Shown here: piece by piece, positions 8,147 through 15,892 of the stretch
How the letters are laid out: the number at the start of each line of letters is the position of its first letter
Numbering within the stretch: position 1 is the first letter of the stretch
Assembly: GCF_001663155.1 (NCBI RefSeq)
Contig: NZ_CP015963.1
Location: 1,071,001-1,135,000, forward strand
DNA from: Altererythrobacter ishigakiensis
GTDB taxonomy: Bacteria > Pseudomonadota > Alphaproteobacteria > Sphingomonadales > Sphingomonadaceae
DNA length: 64,000 bases
Direction: 5' to 3'
Made by a program: the position numbers and the translations under genes
The notes under the pieces: model-generated
The model's input: only the letters and a program-made list of their open reading frames with translations
Databases searched by the model: none
What the model was told of the DNA's origin: nothing

Positions 8147-10151
8147 AGAGGTCGCCGATCATCGCGGCAGCTTCGGTGAAATGGCGGCGCTCGCGGTGTT
8201 CGCCGCTTTTGCCCTTGTTGAAGCTGTCCACGGGACGGAAGTATCCCATCACCCGGGTCCAGACTTTAGTCCTTTCACCGCATTTGGGGCATTCCGGTTG
8301 CTCGCCCTGCAAGTAGCCATGTGTGTCGCAGACCGAGAAAACCGGCGTCAGCGTGACGTAAGGCAGTCGATAATTGGTCAGCACCTTCTTCAGGAAGTTC
8401 CGCGCGGCATCGGCACTCGACAGTTTCTCGCTCATGTAGAGATGGAGCACCGTGCCTCCAGTATACTTGCACTGCAGGTCATTCTGTAGCTCGAGCGCTT
8501 CAAAGGGATCGTCGGTGTGATCGACCGGGATCTGCGACGAATTGGTGTAGTAGATGTTCTCCCTGCCGCCTGCCTGCAGGATATCGGGAAACCGCTTCTG
8601 GTCTTCTTTGGCAAAACGATAGGTGGTGCCTTCGGCCGGGGTGGCTTCGAGGTTGTACAGATTGCCGGTCTGTTCCTGATATCCGACCAGCTTCGCACGC
8701 ATATGGTCGAGGATGTCCAGCGCCATCTGTATCCCATCCGGCTCGGTCAGGTCAGAGGCGTCCTTGGTGAAGTTGCGCACCATTTCGTTCATCCCGTTGA
8801 CCCCGATGGTCGAGAAATGGTTGCGCAAGAAGGGCAGATAGCGGGCGGTGAAGGGGTACAATCCCCGATCGTACATCTGCTGGACGAAAGCGCGCTTCTT
8901 CTCGAGCGTTGACTTCGCGATATCCATCAACCGGTCGAGTTCATCCATCAGGGCTGGCAGATCGCCTTTGAAGCGATAGCCGAGTGCGGCCATGTTGATG
9001 GTCACGACGCCGAGCGAACCGGTCATTTCAGCCGACCCGAAGAGGCCATTTCCGCGTTTCAGAAGCTCGCGCAGATCGAGCTGGAGGCGGCAGCACATCG
9101 ATCGCACCGCGCCCGGCGAATAGGCTTCGGGGTTGGGGCGTCGCTCCCCGGTTTCCGGATCACGGATATACTGGCTGCCGATGAAGTTCTGAAAATAGGA
9201 GGATCCGACCCTCGCCGCGTTCTCGAAGATCGCGGTGGCTACCTTGCTGTCCCAGTCGAAATCCTCGGTGATGTTCACGGTTGGGATCGGGAAGGTAAAG
9301 GGTTGGCCGGTCGCATCGCCTTCGGTCATCACCTCATAATAGGCGAGATTGATCAGCTCCATCTCCGGAGCGAAGTGGGAAAACGTCATGTCTTCCAGCG
9401 ATCGCAAACCCATGTCCCGGGCCTGTGCCCGTGCAAGCAGGGTGTCATCCTCGATCCCGGCGAAGAGGTGGCGATCCCGATAGGTCGGATAGAGCCTGCG
9501 CAAGTCTTCGGGCACCACGATGTCGAGCGTAATGTTCGTGAACGGAGATTGCCCCCAACGCGCCGGCACATTGAGGTTGTAAACGAACTGCCGGATCGCC
9601 TTTTTCACTTCGGCGAATGTCAGATTATCGTAGAAGACGTAGGGCGCCAGATAAGTGTCGAAACTCGAAAACGCCTGCGCGCCGGCCCATTCCGATTGCA
9701 GGATGCCGAGGAAGTTGCTCATCTGGCCAAGCGCTTCGCGGAAATGTCGTGGCGGGCGAGACGAGACGCGCCCGGCTACACCGTTGAACCCGTCGTTCAG
9801 CAGTGCGCGCAATGACCACCCGGCGCAATACCCGGTCAGGCAGTCGAGATCGTGGATATGGATGTCACCCTGCCGGTGCGCCAGGCCCTCCTCGGGCGCG
9901 TAGACTTCGTCGAGCCAGAAATTGGCGATCACCTTGCCCGCGACGTTGCTGATGAGGCCGGCGTGCGAATAGCCGACATTGGCGTTGGCCTTGATCCGCC
10001 AGTCGGCACCCGAGATATACTCACCGACGGTTTCGGAGCAGTTGATTTCGCGGCCACCCCGGAGTGCGTCACGAATGCCTACTTGGTCATACGAACGATC
10101 ATTCGCTGCATGCGCTTCGCAAGCACTTTCGTTCTTCAGTTTCAGCGTCAT
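8130..10151 (-). CDS. nrdD: Anaerobic ribonucleoside-triphosphate reductase, large subunit (class III)
   Basis: The 673-residue protein reduces ribonucleotides to deoxyribonucleotides without oxygen. It contains the NrdD core (GDIHIHDLDCLTGYCAGW, SPFTNITLD, NLEATPAEGTTYRFAKED) and a C-terminal zinc site (CDTHGYLQGEQPECPKCG). The glycyl-radical segment is RVMGYFRP, with the radical Gly near residue 636, in a variant where Met replaces the Cys of the enterobacterial RxCGYLG form. No N-terminal ATP-cone is visible, so the usual allosteric activity switch may be absent. Start 10151 is preceded by GGAGAGA at good spacing; an upstream ATG at 10208 lacks this. An FNR-type box lies about 100 bases upstream. 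Confidence 0.93.
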   Translation of the reverse strand: MTLKLKNESACEAHAANDRSYDQVGIRDALRGGREINCSETVGEYISGADWRIKANANVGYSHAGLISNVAGKVIANFWLDEVYAPEEGLAHRQGDIHIHDLDCLTGYCAGWSLRALLNDGFNGVAGRVSSRPPRHFREALGQMSNFLGILQSEWAGAQAFSSFDTYLAPYVFYDNLTFAEVKKAIRQFVYNLNVPARWGQSPFTNITLDIVVPEDLRRLYPTYRDRHLFAGIEDDTLLARAQARDMGLRSLEDMTFSHFAPEMELINLAYYEVMTEGDATGQPFTFPIPTVNITEDFDWDSKVATAIFENAARVGSSYFQNFIGSQYIRDPETGERRPNPEAYSPGAVRSMCCRLQLDLRELLKRGNGLFGSAEMTGSLGVVTINMAALGYRFKGDLPALMDELDRLMDIAKSTLEKKRAFVQQMYDRGLYPFTARYLPFLRNHFSTIGVNGMNEMVRNFTKDASDLTEPDGIQMALDILDHMRAKLVGYQEQTGNLYNLEATPAEGTTYRFAKEDQKRFPDILQAGGRENIYYTNSSQIPVDHTDDPFEALELQNDLQCKYTGGTVLHLYMSEKLSSADAARNFLKKVLTNYRLPYVTLTPVFSVCDTHGYLQGEQPECPKCGERTKVWTRVMGYFRPVDSFNKGKSGEHRERRHFTEAAAMIGDLFASPH

Positions 10152-10253
10152 GGTTCCATTCTCTCCCTGATCCGAACCAGCTCTTGGCGAGCGGCTTAGA
10201 CACAACATGTAGTGTTAGTTATGGAATCCTAGGCACAAGATAGGAAGATTGGA

Positions 10254-10267
10254 TTGATAAATGTCAA
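10254..10267. promoter_or_regulatory. FNR-type box upstream of nrdDG
   Basis: TTGATAAATGTCAA matches the FNR consensus TTGAT-N4-ATCAA at nine of ten positions. It lies about 100 bases upstream of the nrdD start codon, compatible with activation at a promoter between box and gene. Binding is inferred. Confidence 0.75.
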
Positions 10268-10380
10268 ACCGATGAAATTTTCTCGATGGAGCGTTTCGGG
10301 CGAGTTTCGCGGCATCAAGGAATAGTCATGCGATCCCCAGATCAGGCCCGGGTGCCCCCCCTTATGGTAGGATCGCATTC

Positions 10381-10394
10381 TTGATTTCGGTCAA
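10381..10394. promoter_or_regulatory. FNR-type box upstream of the phenylpyruvate-type decarboxylase
   Basis: TTGATTTCGGTCAA matches the FNR consensus at nine of ten positions. It lies 70-90 bases before the candidate start codons of the rightward decarboxylase gene and is well placed for activation. Confidence 0.75.
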
Positions 10395-10463
10395 AGCCTT
10401 AGCCGTATCGCTGACCTATCCGCGCGGCACATGTGACGATGCCTCGCGCTTTGGGCGCGCATC

Positions 10464-12119
10464 GTGGACCTGCGGAGAAACGGATTGTCGGAGACAGTGG
10501 CGACGGCGTTGCTCAAGGCGCTCAAGGATCGCGGAGCGGACCGGGTTTTCGGAATTCCCGGTGATTTTGTCCTGCCTTTCTTTCGCGCCATCTCCGAGAC
10601 CGACATTCTGCCTCTGCACACGCTGAGCCATGAACCCTCGGTCGGTTATGCGGCGGATGCCGCCAGCCGGATCGGGAGCAGTTTGGGCGTTGCGGCTGTC
10701 ACCTACGGTGCCGGTGCCCTCAACATGGTGAACGCCGTGGCTCAGGCCTATGCTGAGAAATCGCCCCTGGTGGTCATTTCGGGAGCGCCGGGCGCGCAGG
10801 AGGGGGTCTTGGGGCTGGGCCTGCACCACCAGGTCAAGAGCCTCAACTCCCAATTCGAAGTTTTCCGCGAATTGACGTGTGCCCAATGCACTCTCGACGA
10901 TCCGGCAATCGCACATCAAGAGATCGCGAGAGTGCTCGACACCGCCATCAGCCTGTCGCGACCGGTCTATATCGAGTTCCCTCGCGATCTTGTCGACATG
11001 CCGTGCGCATCAGTGCCTCCAATGCATCTGCCGCCCCCTGACCTTGATAGTGCGCGAACCTGCGCCAGCGAGATCATCAGCAAGCTACGGGCGGCTTCGT
11101 CCCCTGCAATCCTCGTTGGCGTTGAAGCGCGCCGATACGACCTCGAAGACAGGATCGCCGAGCTATGCCGGACCCTGTGCATTCCGGTTGCGACAAGCTT
11201 CATGGGCAGAGGGCTGTTTGCAACCAAGGAATTGCCACTGCTCGGCACCTATCTTGGTTCTGCCGGAGATCCTGAGGTTGCCGAAACAGTTGAAGGCGCA
11301 GATTGTCTGCTGATGCTGGGGGTGATTGTTTGCGACACGAATTTTGGCGTGTCCGGCCGCGAGATCGATATGCGGGCATCGATCCGCGCGCTCGATCGCA
11401 CTGTGGTGTTCGCTCACCACATCTACCCAGACGTCACACTCGAAGCACTGATCGACGCGTTGACCGAAATCGCCGAGCCGATCGGGGCGGCCAGATCGGC
11501 GAGCGGTGCATCCTACGTGGTTGGCTTGCCCGACGACGCGACGCGGCTGGCACCGTCGCATATCGCCATCGGCATCAACGACCTGTTCGAAACTCATGGG
11601 CCAATGCCGATGGCCGCCGATGTCGGAGACTGCCTGTTCATCGGCCTGGAAGTCGCCGATACCGAATTGGTTGCGCCAGGATACTACGCTTCGATGGGAA
11701 CGGGCGTCCCCGCGGGGCTTGCCATCAACGCTGTGACAGGTCGTCGCCCGATCGTGCTCGTCGGCGATGGCGCATTCCAGATGACCGGCTGGGAACTCGG
11801 AAATTGCCAACGCTATGGCTGGTCACCGATCGTTATCGTTCTCAACAATCAGGGCTGGGGGATGCTCCGCAGTTTCGCGGCAGCCGACGCTTACACCGAC
11901 CTCGCCGATTTCCACTATGCCGATCTGGCGCAATCGCTGGGCGGGAAGGGAGACCGGGTTGAGACCTGCTCCGAACTCGCCGAGGCGCTGAAGAGAGCGG
12001 TCGAAGAAGAGGGCGGCTTCTACCTGATCGAAGCGATGCTGCCGCGTGGCAGCACGTCTGCTGCATTGCAACGCTTTACGCAGGCCATAAGGCGGATTTC
12101 GGCGCTGGCGAATGAATAG
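10464..12119 (+). CDS. ipdC: Thiamine-diphosphate phenylpyruvate/indolepyruvate-type decarboxylase
   Basis: The protein matches the plan of Azospirillum phenylpyruvate decarboxylase from end to end: FGIPGDFVLPFF, LHTLSHEPSVGYAADA with the catalytic Glu, VTYGAGALNMVNAVAQAYAEKSP, and the thiamine-diphosphate site GDGAFQMTGWELGN followed by NNQGWGMLR. It should decarboxylate aromatic or branched 2-oxo acids to aldehydes in the cytoplasm; the exact substrate cannot be read. The frame opens at GTG 10464, but TTG 10485 has a better ribosome site (GGAG seven bases upstream) and matches the family N-terminus, so the true start may be 10485. An FNR-type box lies upstream, which suggests use under oxygen limitation. 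Acetolactate synthase is less likely because the HEPSVGYAADA and LHHQVK features favour decarboxylases. Confidence 0.82.
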   Translation: MDLRRNGLSETVATALLKALKDRGADRVFGIPGDFVLPFFRAISETDILPLHTLSHEPSVGYAADAASRIGSSLGVAAVTYGAGALNMVNAVAQAYAEKSPLVVISGAPGAQEGVLGLGLHHQVKSLNSQFEVFRELTCAQCTLDDPAIAHQEIARVLDTAISLSRPVYIEFPRDLVDMPCASVPPMHLPPPDLDSARTCASEIISKLRAASSPAILVGVEARRYDLEDRIAELCRTLCIPVATSFMGRGLFATKELPLLGTYLGSAGDPEVAETVEGADCLLMLGVIVCDTNFGVSGREIDMRASIRALDRTVVFAHHIYPDVTLEALIDALTEIAEPIGAARSASGASYVVGLPDDATRLAPSHIAIGINDLFETHGPMPMAADVGDCLFIGLEVADTELVAPGYYASMGTGVPAGLAINAVTGRRPIVLVGDGAFQMTGWELGNCQRYGWSPIVIVLNNQGWGMLRSFAAADAYTDLADFHYADLAQSLGGKGDRVETCSELAEALKRAVEEEGGFYLIEAMLPRGSTSAALQRFTQAIRRISALANE

Positions 12120-12148
12120 CGGCCGCCGCGCCATCGCGCCTCGTTGCA

Positions 12149-13768
12149 TCAGCCGATTGCTGGCTTTGCCCGTTCGAAAATGACGCGTGAGTCGATAACG
12201 GCGTCCGATCCGCCATAGGCCAGCGATGGGCTCACAAGCCGTAAACGACAGAACGCCTCGGCAACCGGGCTTTGCGCACTAATCAGCGCCGCTGCCTGTG
12301 CCCCCAGCGCCAACCTCTCGACCATATTGCGTGCACGGTGCTCACCGCTGTCGCTGAATTCGAGCGACTCGATCCAGTGGTCGTATGACGGGTGTTTGCC
12401 GCGTGCCTCTTCGAGAAACTCCCGTAAGGAGTCGAGCGCATCGGGTTCGCGTGCTATCGCTCGCAAGACATCAAGCGCGATGACGTTGCCCGACCCTTCC
12501 CAGATTGCATTCAGAGGTGATTGCCGGAAGAAGCGCGGCATCGGTCCGTCCTCGACATAGCCGCCGCCACCAAGGCATTCCATCGCTTCATACACCATGC
12601 CCGGCGCGCGCTTGCAGACCCAGTACTTGGAGATCGGTGTCAGCAGACGGGCCAGCGGTTCCTGGCGGTCGAATGCGGCTGCGACACGGAACGCTAGTGC
12701 GGTTGCTGCTTCGCTCTCCACGGCAAGGTCCGCCAGAACAGCGGCCATCGCGGGCTGGTCCGCCAGGATGCGTTGGAACGCCGTGCGATGGCTGGTGTGC
12801 CATATGGCCTCGGCCAACGCGGCGCGCATCGTCGCAGCGGAGCCGACAATGCAATCCAGTCGGGTATGCTGAACCATCTGGATGATCGTTGCCACCCCGC
12901 GCCCCTCCTCTCCAACCCGCTCCGCATAGGCATCGTGATATTCGATCTCCGATGAGGCATTCGAGCGATCGCCCAATTTGTTCTTGAGGCGCATGATGCG
13001 AAAACCGGCATTGCGTTCGCCATCCGGCGTCCACCTGGGGACAAGGAAACAGGTTAACCCCGCTTCGGTGTAGGCCAAGGTAAGAAAGGCGTCGCACATC
13101 GGTGCTGAACAGAACCATTTATGCCCGGTGAGCCGGTATGCTTCGTCTCCCGCCCGAGCTTTGGTGGTGTTCGCGCGGACGTCCGAGCCGCCTTGCTTTT
13201 CGGTCATGGCCATCCCGATTGTGACGCCCGCCTTCTCCGATGCAGGCCGGACTGCCGGATCGTAGCGCGAGGCAGTAATCCTGGGGATCCAGACATTTTC
13301 CATGTCAGGATCGAGGCCGAGCGCTGCCACGGCTGCGTAAGTCATTGTCATCGGGCAACCGGTTCCGGCATCGGCCTGACCAACCAGAAAGCTCAACGCG
13401 GCGTGAAGCGTATGCCCTGCCTCTGTTCCATCCCAGGCGACCGCCGCCACTCCCTCGTCGAGTCCCAACGACATCAATTGATGATAGGAAGGATGGAACC
13501 GGATTTCGTCGATCCGGTGACCGAAGCGGTCATGAGTCTCGAGCCTAGGGGGATTCTGATTCGCGTCCTCGCCCCAGCCGATGACCTCGTCCGAGCCCGT
13601 CTTCTCGCCAAAACCATCGAGCCGTTCGGCGTGGCTGCCCGCTCCGGACCGGATCACGGCGTCTTGCAGCGCCCGATCCGAGCGGAACCGATTGAAGCCT
13701 ATGAGAGGTGGAGGCTGATTGGTCACCTCGTGGGTCTCGGACCCCTTAGCGGGGTAGCGCAACTCCAT
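12149..13768 (-). CDS. aidB: AidB-like acyl-CoA dehydrogenase family protein
   Basis: The 539-residue protein follows E. coli AidB closely: it starts with NQPPPLIGFN, then has RFHPSYHQLMSLGL, MTEKQGGSDVRANTT, GHKWFCSAPMCDAFL, LKNKLGDRSNASSEIE, EAMECLGGGGYVED and NAIWEGSGNVIALDVLR. AidB proteins bind FAD and DNA and protect against alkylation or nitrosation damage; the in vivo reaction remains debated. ATG 13768 is preceded by a strong AAGGAGG; the frame is open further upstream to 13888 but overlaps the SOD gene. It lies 77 bases downstream of the exported SOD gene in the same direction, so the pair may form a stress operon. Nitrite-derived nitrosation during nitrate respiration would give it a natural role here, by inference. 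Confidence 0.85.
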   Translation of the reverse strand: MELRYPAKGSETHEVTNQPPPLIGFNRFRSDRALQDAVIRSGAGSHAERLDGFGEKTGSDEVIGWGEDANQNPPRLETHDRFGHRIDEIRFHPSYHQLMSLGLDEGVAAVAWDGTEAGHTLHAALSFLVGQADAGTGCPMTMTYAAVAALGLDPDMENVWIPRITASRYDPAVRPASEKAGVTIGMAMTEKQGGSDVRANTTKARAGDEAYRLTGHKWFCSAPMCDAFLTLAYTEAGLTCFLVPRWTPDGERNAGFRIMRLKNKLGDRSNASSEIEYHDAYAERVGEEGRGVATIIQMVQHTRLDCIVGSAATMRAALAEAIWHTSHRTAFQRILADQPAMAAVLADLAVESEAATALAFRVAAAFDRQEPLARLLTPISKYWVCKRAPGMVYEAMECLGGGGYVEDGPMPRFFRQSPLNAIWEGSGNVIALDVLRAIAREPDALDSLREFLEEARGKHPSYDHWIESLEFSDSGEHRARNMVERLALGAQAAALISAQSPVAEAFCRLRLVSPSLAYGGSDAVIDSRVIFERAKPAIG

Positions 13769-13845
13769 AAGTTCGGTGCCTCCTTTTGGGCTCATTGTTT
13801 GCACACGCCTCTTGAATGGACGGCGACCGGCGTGAGGAACTCTGG

Positions 13846-14565
13846 TCAGGCCGTGGCGGCCTGGAACCGCGCATCGATCACTTCCCAATCGAGATTGGCC
13901 ATGAAGGCGTCGAAATAACGCGCGGCAGCGGTGCCGTAGTCCATGTGATAGGAATGCTCATACATATCGAGCGCGATTAGCGGTACGCCCGCTACCGCGC
14001 CGTGCATGTGATCCCACGCCCAGTAGTTGTGTAATGAGCGTGTGTGCGCGTTCCACGTGAGGACGCACCATCCTGATCCGCCCGCCAGCGACATGGCGGT
14101 GCGGCGGAACTCGGCCTCCCAAGCTTCATAGTTGTCAAACCAACTGTCCAGCGCCTCGTAGATCGAGCCACCCGGATTGCCGTTCCCACCAAGCCCGGCG
14201 AAGTAGAGCTCATGCAGCACCAAAGAACCCGAGCGGTGCAGTTCCTCGCGCTTCAATCCGGAATAAGCGACGGTTGGATGGTCCGGGTCGGCCGTCGCGG
14301 CGGCGAGGCGCTTTTCGATGGTGTTCAGACCTCGGACCGAGCCCTGGTAATTGTTTTCCCAATGCGATGTAATGAGTCGTTCGGAAAGTCCGGTCAGATT
14401 AGCTGGATCGAAACGCAACGGCTTGGGCGTGTGATTGCCCGCAAAGGAAGCTGCAAGAACCTGGTCCTGCGCAACCGCCTCACTTGCAACCGCACCAGCC
14501 AGCGCCGCTCCCGCGACACCAACCGCCGCCGTTCCCATAGCTTCGCGTCTGGTTAGATTGCTCAT
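13846..14565 (-). CDS. Fe/Mn superoxide dismutase with Tat signal peptide
   Basis: The first 33 residues look like a twin-arginine signal (TRREAMG, then an alanine-rich stretch ending AVA-QD), so the folded, metal-loaded enzyme is probably exported to the periplasm. The mature part is an iron/manganese superoxide dismutase: SHWENNYQG supplies the first His, LVLHELYFAGLG the second, and DMYEHSYHMDYG the Asp and His of the C-terminal site. It converts superoxide to peroxide and oxygen. It belongs to the exported SOD branch rather than the cytoplasmic SodB type. A weak FNR-like site (two mismatches) lies about 80 bases upstream at 14646-14659. AidB follows in the same direction. Confidence 0.9.
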   Translation of the reverse strand: MSNLTRREAMGTAAVGVAGAALAGAVASEAVAQDQVLAASFAGNHTPKPLRFDPANLTGLSERLITSHWENNYQGSVRGLNTIEKRLAAATADPDHPTVAYSGLKREELHRSGSLVLHELYFAGLGGNGNPGGSIYEALDSWFDNYEAWEAEFRRTAMSLAGGSGWCVLTWNAHTRSLHNYWAWDHMHGAVAGVPLIALDMYEHSYHMDYGTAAARYFDAFMANLDWEVIDARFQAATA

Positions 14566-14677
14566 CGAGGCAGACTCCCAACTTCACTCAATCAACAATA
14601 GAATGGGCCCATTGAGCGATTCTAAGAATATCTCGTCTCGTGTCATTGTCTCAGATCAAAGCGATTTCGACCCCGTC

Positions 14678-15289
14678 TCAATCCTCGAGGAAATCGACCG
14701 TCCCGCTATCGAGATGATAGAAGGCACCAACCACTTTGAGCGTGCCCTGGCGTTGCGGCGCGAGCAATGCGGGTGAAGCTTCCTCTCGCAGCTCTCTGAC
14801 CACGCGCCGGACATTGCTGATCGCGGCGGCGTCGACGATGTGATCCGCCCAAGGATCTGTCTCAAGCACGGCTGGGAGCAGCGATTGCAAAACCTTGGAG
14901 ATGTTTCCGGAGAAACTCGCCTTGCCCCTTGCAAGCGACACCGCGGCGTTGAGCGCGCCACAGGCTTCGTGCCCCATCACCACGATGAGCGGCACGTTGA
15001 GGTTCGTGACCGCGAATTCGAGGCTACCGAGTGCCGTCGTGCACAGCGTGTTGCCTGCGTTGCGGATAATGAAAAGCTCGCCCAGCCCGCGTTCAAAAAG
15101 CAGCTCTGGCGGGACGCGCGAATCCGAACAGCTCAGATAGGCCGCAAAGGGGCGCTGCGCCGCCGCAAGCTCGAGCCTCCGCATGCGGTCCATGGTCGGC
15201 TCATAGGTCGTATCATCGAGAAAGCGCCGGTTGCCTTCCTTCAAGAGTTCCAGAGCTTCATCGGGCGTAAGTTGCGGTAGCTCTTCCAT
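14678..15289 (-). CDS. Beta-class carbonic anhydrase
   Basis: The 203-residue protein has the zinc ligands and dyad of beta carbonic anhydrases: CSDSR near residue 54 and GHEACGAL around residue 106, plus RNAGNT. It interconverts carbon dioxide and bicarbonate in the cytoplasm. The gene reads leftward with the CopD-like gene upstream and SOD-aidB downstream, leaving gaps of 50 and 112 bases. I see no clear FNR box in its own upstream gap, so it may be read from the box-bearing promoter at 15846. Confidence 0.92.
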   Translation of the reverse strand: MEELPQLTPDEALELLKEGNRRFLDDTTYEPTMDRMRRLELAAAQRPFAAYLSCSDSRVPPELLFERGLGELFIIRNAGNTLCTTALGSLEFAVTNLNVPLIVVMGHEACGALNAAVSLARGKASFSGNISKVLQSLLPAVLETDPWADHIVDAAAISNVRRVVRELREEASPALLAPQRQGTLKVVGAFYHLDSGTVDFLED

Positions 15290-15339
15290 TTGGTCTGATC
15301 ATCCTTCGGTTTTCGCTGACAGCTCTTGAGCCATCCCAT

Positions 15340-15810
15340 TCAGAGTATTCCATGAGCGCCGGCCATTGCACCAAGTGTCGTCAGGAGGGCGGCAATCGAA
15401 AGAACCTGATGCACCCGAACCATCAGGCGAAAATCACGTTCGGGTGTTTGTGAGTGCGCCATCCGTCGGTGCAAAAAAAGCGGTTCGGCAATGAACAGCA
15501 TCACAAAGAACGCCATCCACAAGGCAAGCATCGCATGCATCCACCAGTAACCCGGCTCGGCAAAGCGCGACCACATTTCACCACGCCATGCCATCCAGAA
15601 CCCGGAGGCGCCAGCCAGCAGGACCCATGCCTTGGCTTGAGCGGAAAAGCCCTGCTCGATGTGATGAAAGGAACTAAGCCTTTCTTCGGGTGGTTCAGAT
15701 TTCGCGATGGCTGGCATCACTACGAATGTGACGAACCAGACTCCGCCGATCCAGCCGGCAATGGAGACGACATGCAGCGCGCGAGCAATAGTGAAGTCGT
15801 CGAAGATCAT
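15340..15810 (-). CDS. CopD-like four-helix membrane protein
   Basis: This 156-residue protein has four predicted membrane helices with the conserved pattern ARALHVVSIAGWIGGVWFVTFVVMP, a FxHHIEQGF segment, WWMHAMLALWMAFFVMLFIAEPLF and MVRVHQVLSIAALLTTLGAM. Histidines in the helices resemble those of CopD and related haem- or copper-handling membrane proteins. No function is established for this small family. It is divergent from the porin gene and shares with it a perfect FNR-type box, so it probably acts during oxygen limitation. A haem-carrying redox subunit is possible but unproven. Confidence 0.65.
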   Translation of the reverse strand: MIFDDFTIARALHVVSIAGWIGGVWFVTFVVMPAIAKSEPPEERLSSFHHIEQGFSAQAKAWVLLAGASGFWMAWRGEMWSRFAEPGYWWMHAMLALWMAFFVMLFIAEPLFLHRRMAHSQTPERDFRLMVRVHQVLSIAALLTTLGAMAGAHGIL

Positions 15811-15845
15811 GGTCTTGCCTTCTAGCTCTTATCGTCTGCACAACT

Positions 15846-15859
15846 TTGATCAGCATCAA
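15846..15859. promoter_or_regulatory. Perfect FNR-type box between the CopD-like gene and the porin gene
   Basis: TTGATCAGCATCAA matches the FNR consensus at all ten defined positions. It lies 36 bases before the CopD-like start and 33 bases before the porin start, so one site may serve both divergent promoters. Confidence 0.85.
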
Positions 15860-15892
15860 ATACATCTCGGCTTGCGAGTCTATTCGGGCGAT

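Larger units (their letters stand above)
10209..10463. promoter_or_regulatory. Divergent promoter region between nrdDG and the decarboxylase
   Basis: This non-coding region separates two genes read in opposite directions. It holds two separate FNR-type boxes, one near each gene (10254-10267 and 10381-10394). I see no open frame of note and no RNA gene. The layout fits two promoters each activated by an FNR-family protein. Confidence 0.6.

Noticed and set aside
14646..14659. FNR-like site upstream of the exported SOD
   Set aside because: Two mismatches in one half-site (TTGTC) make it too weak to list as a box; it is only mentioned as a possibility.
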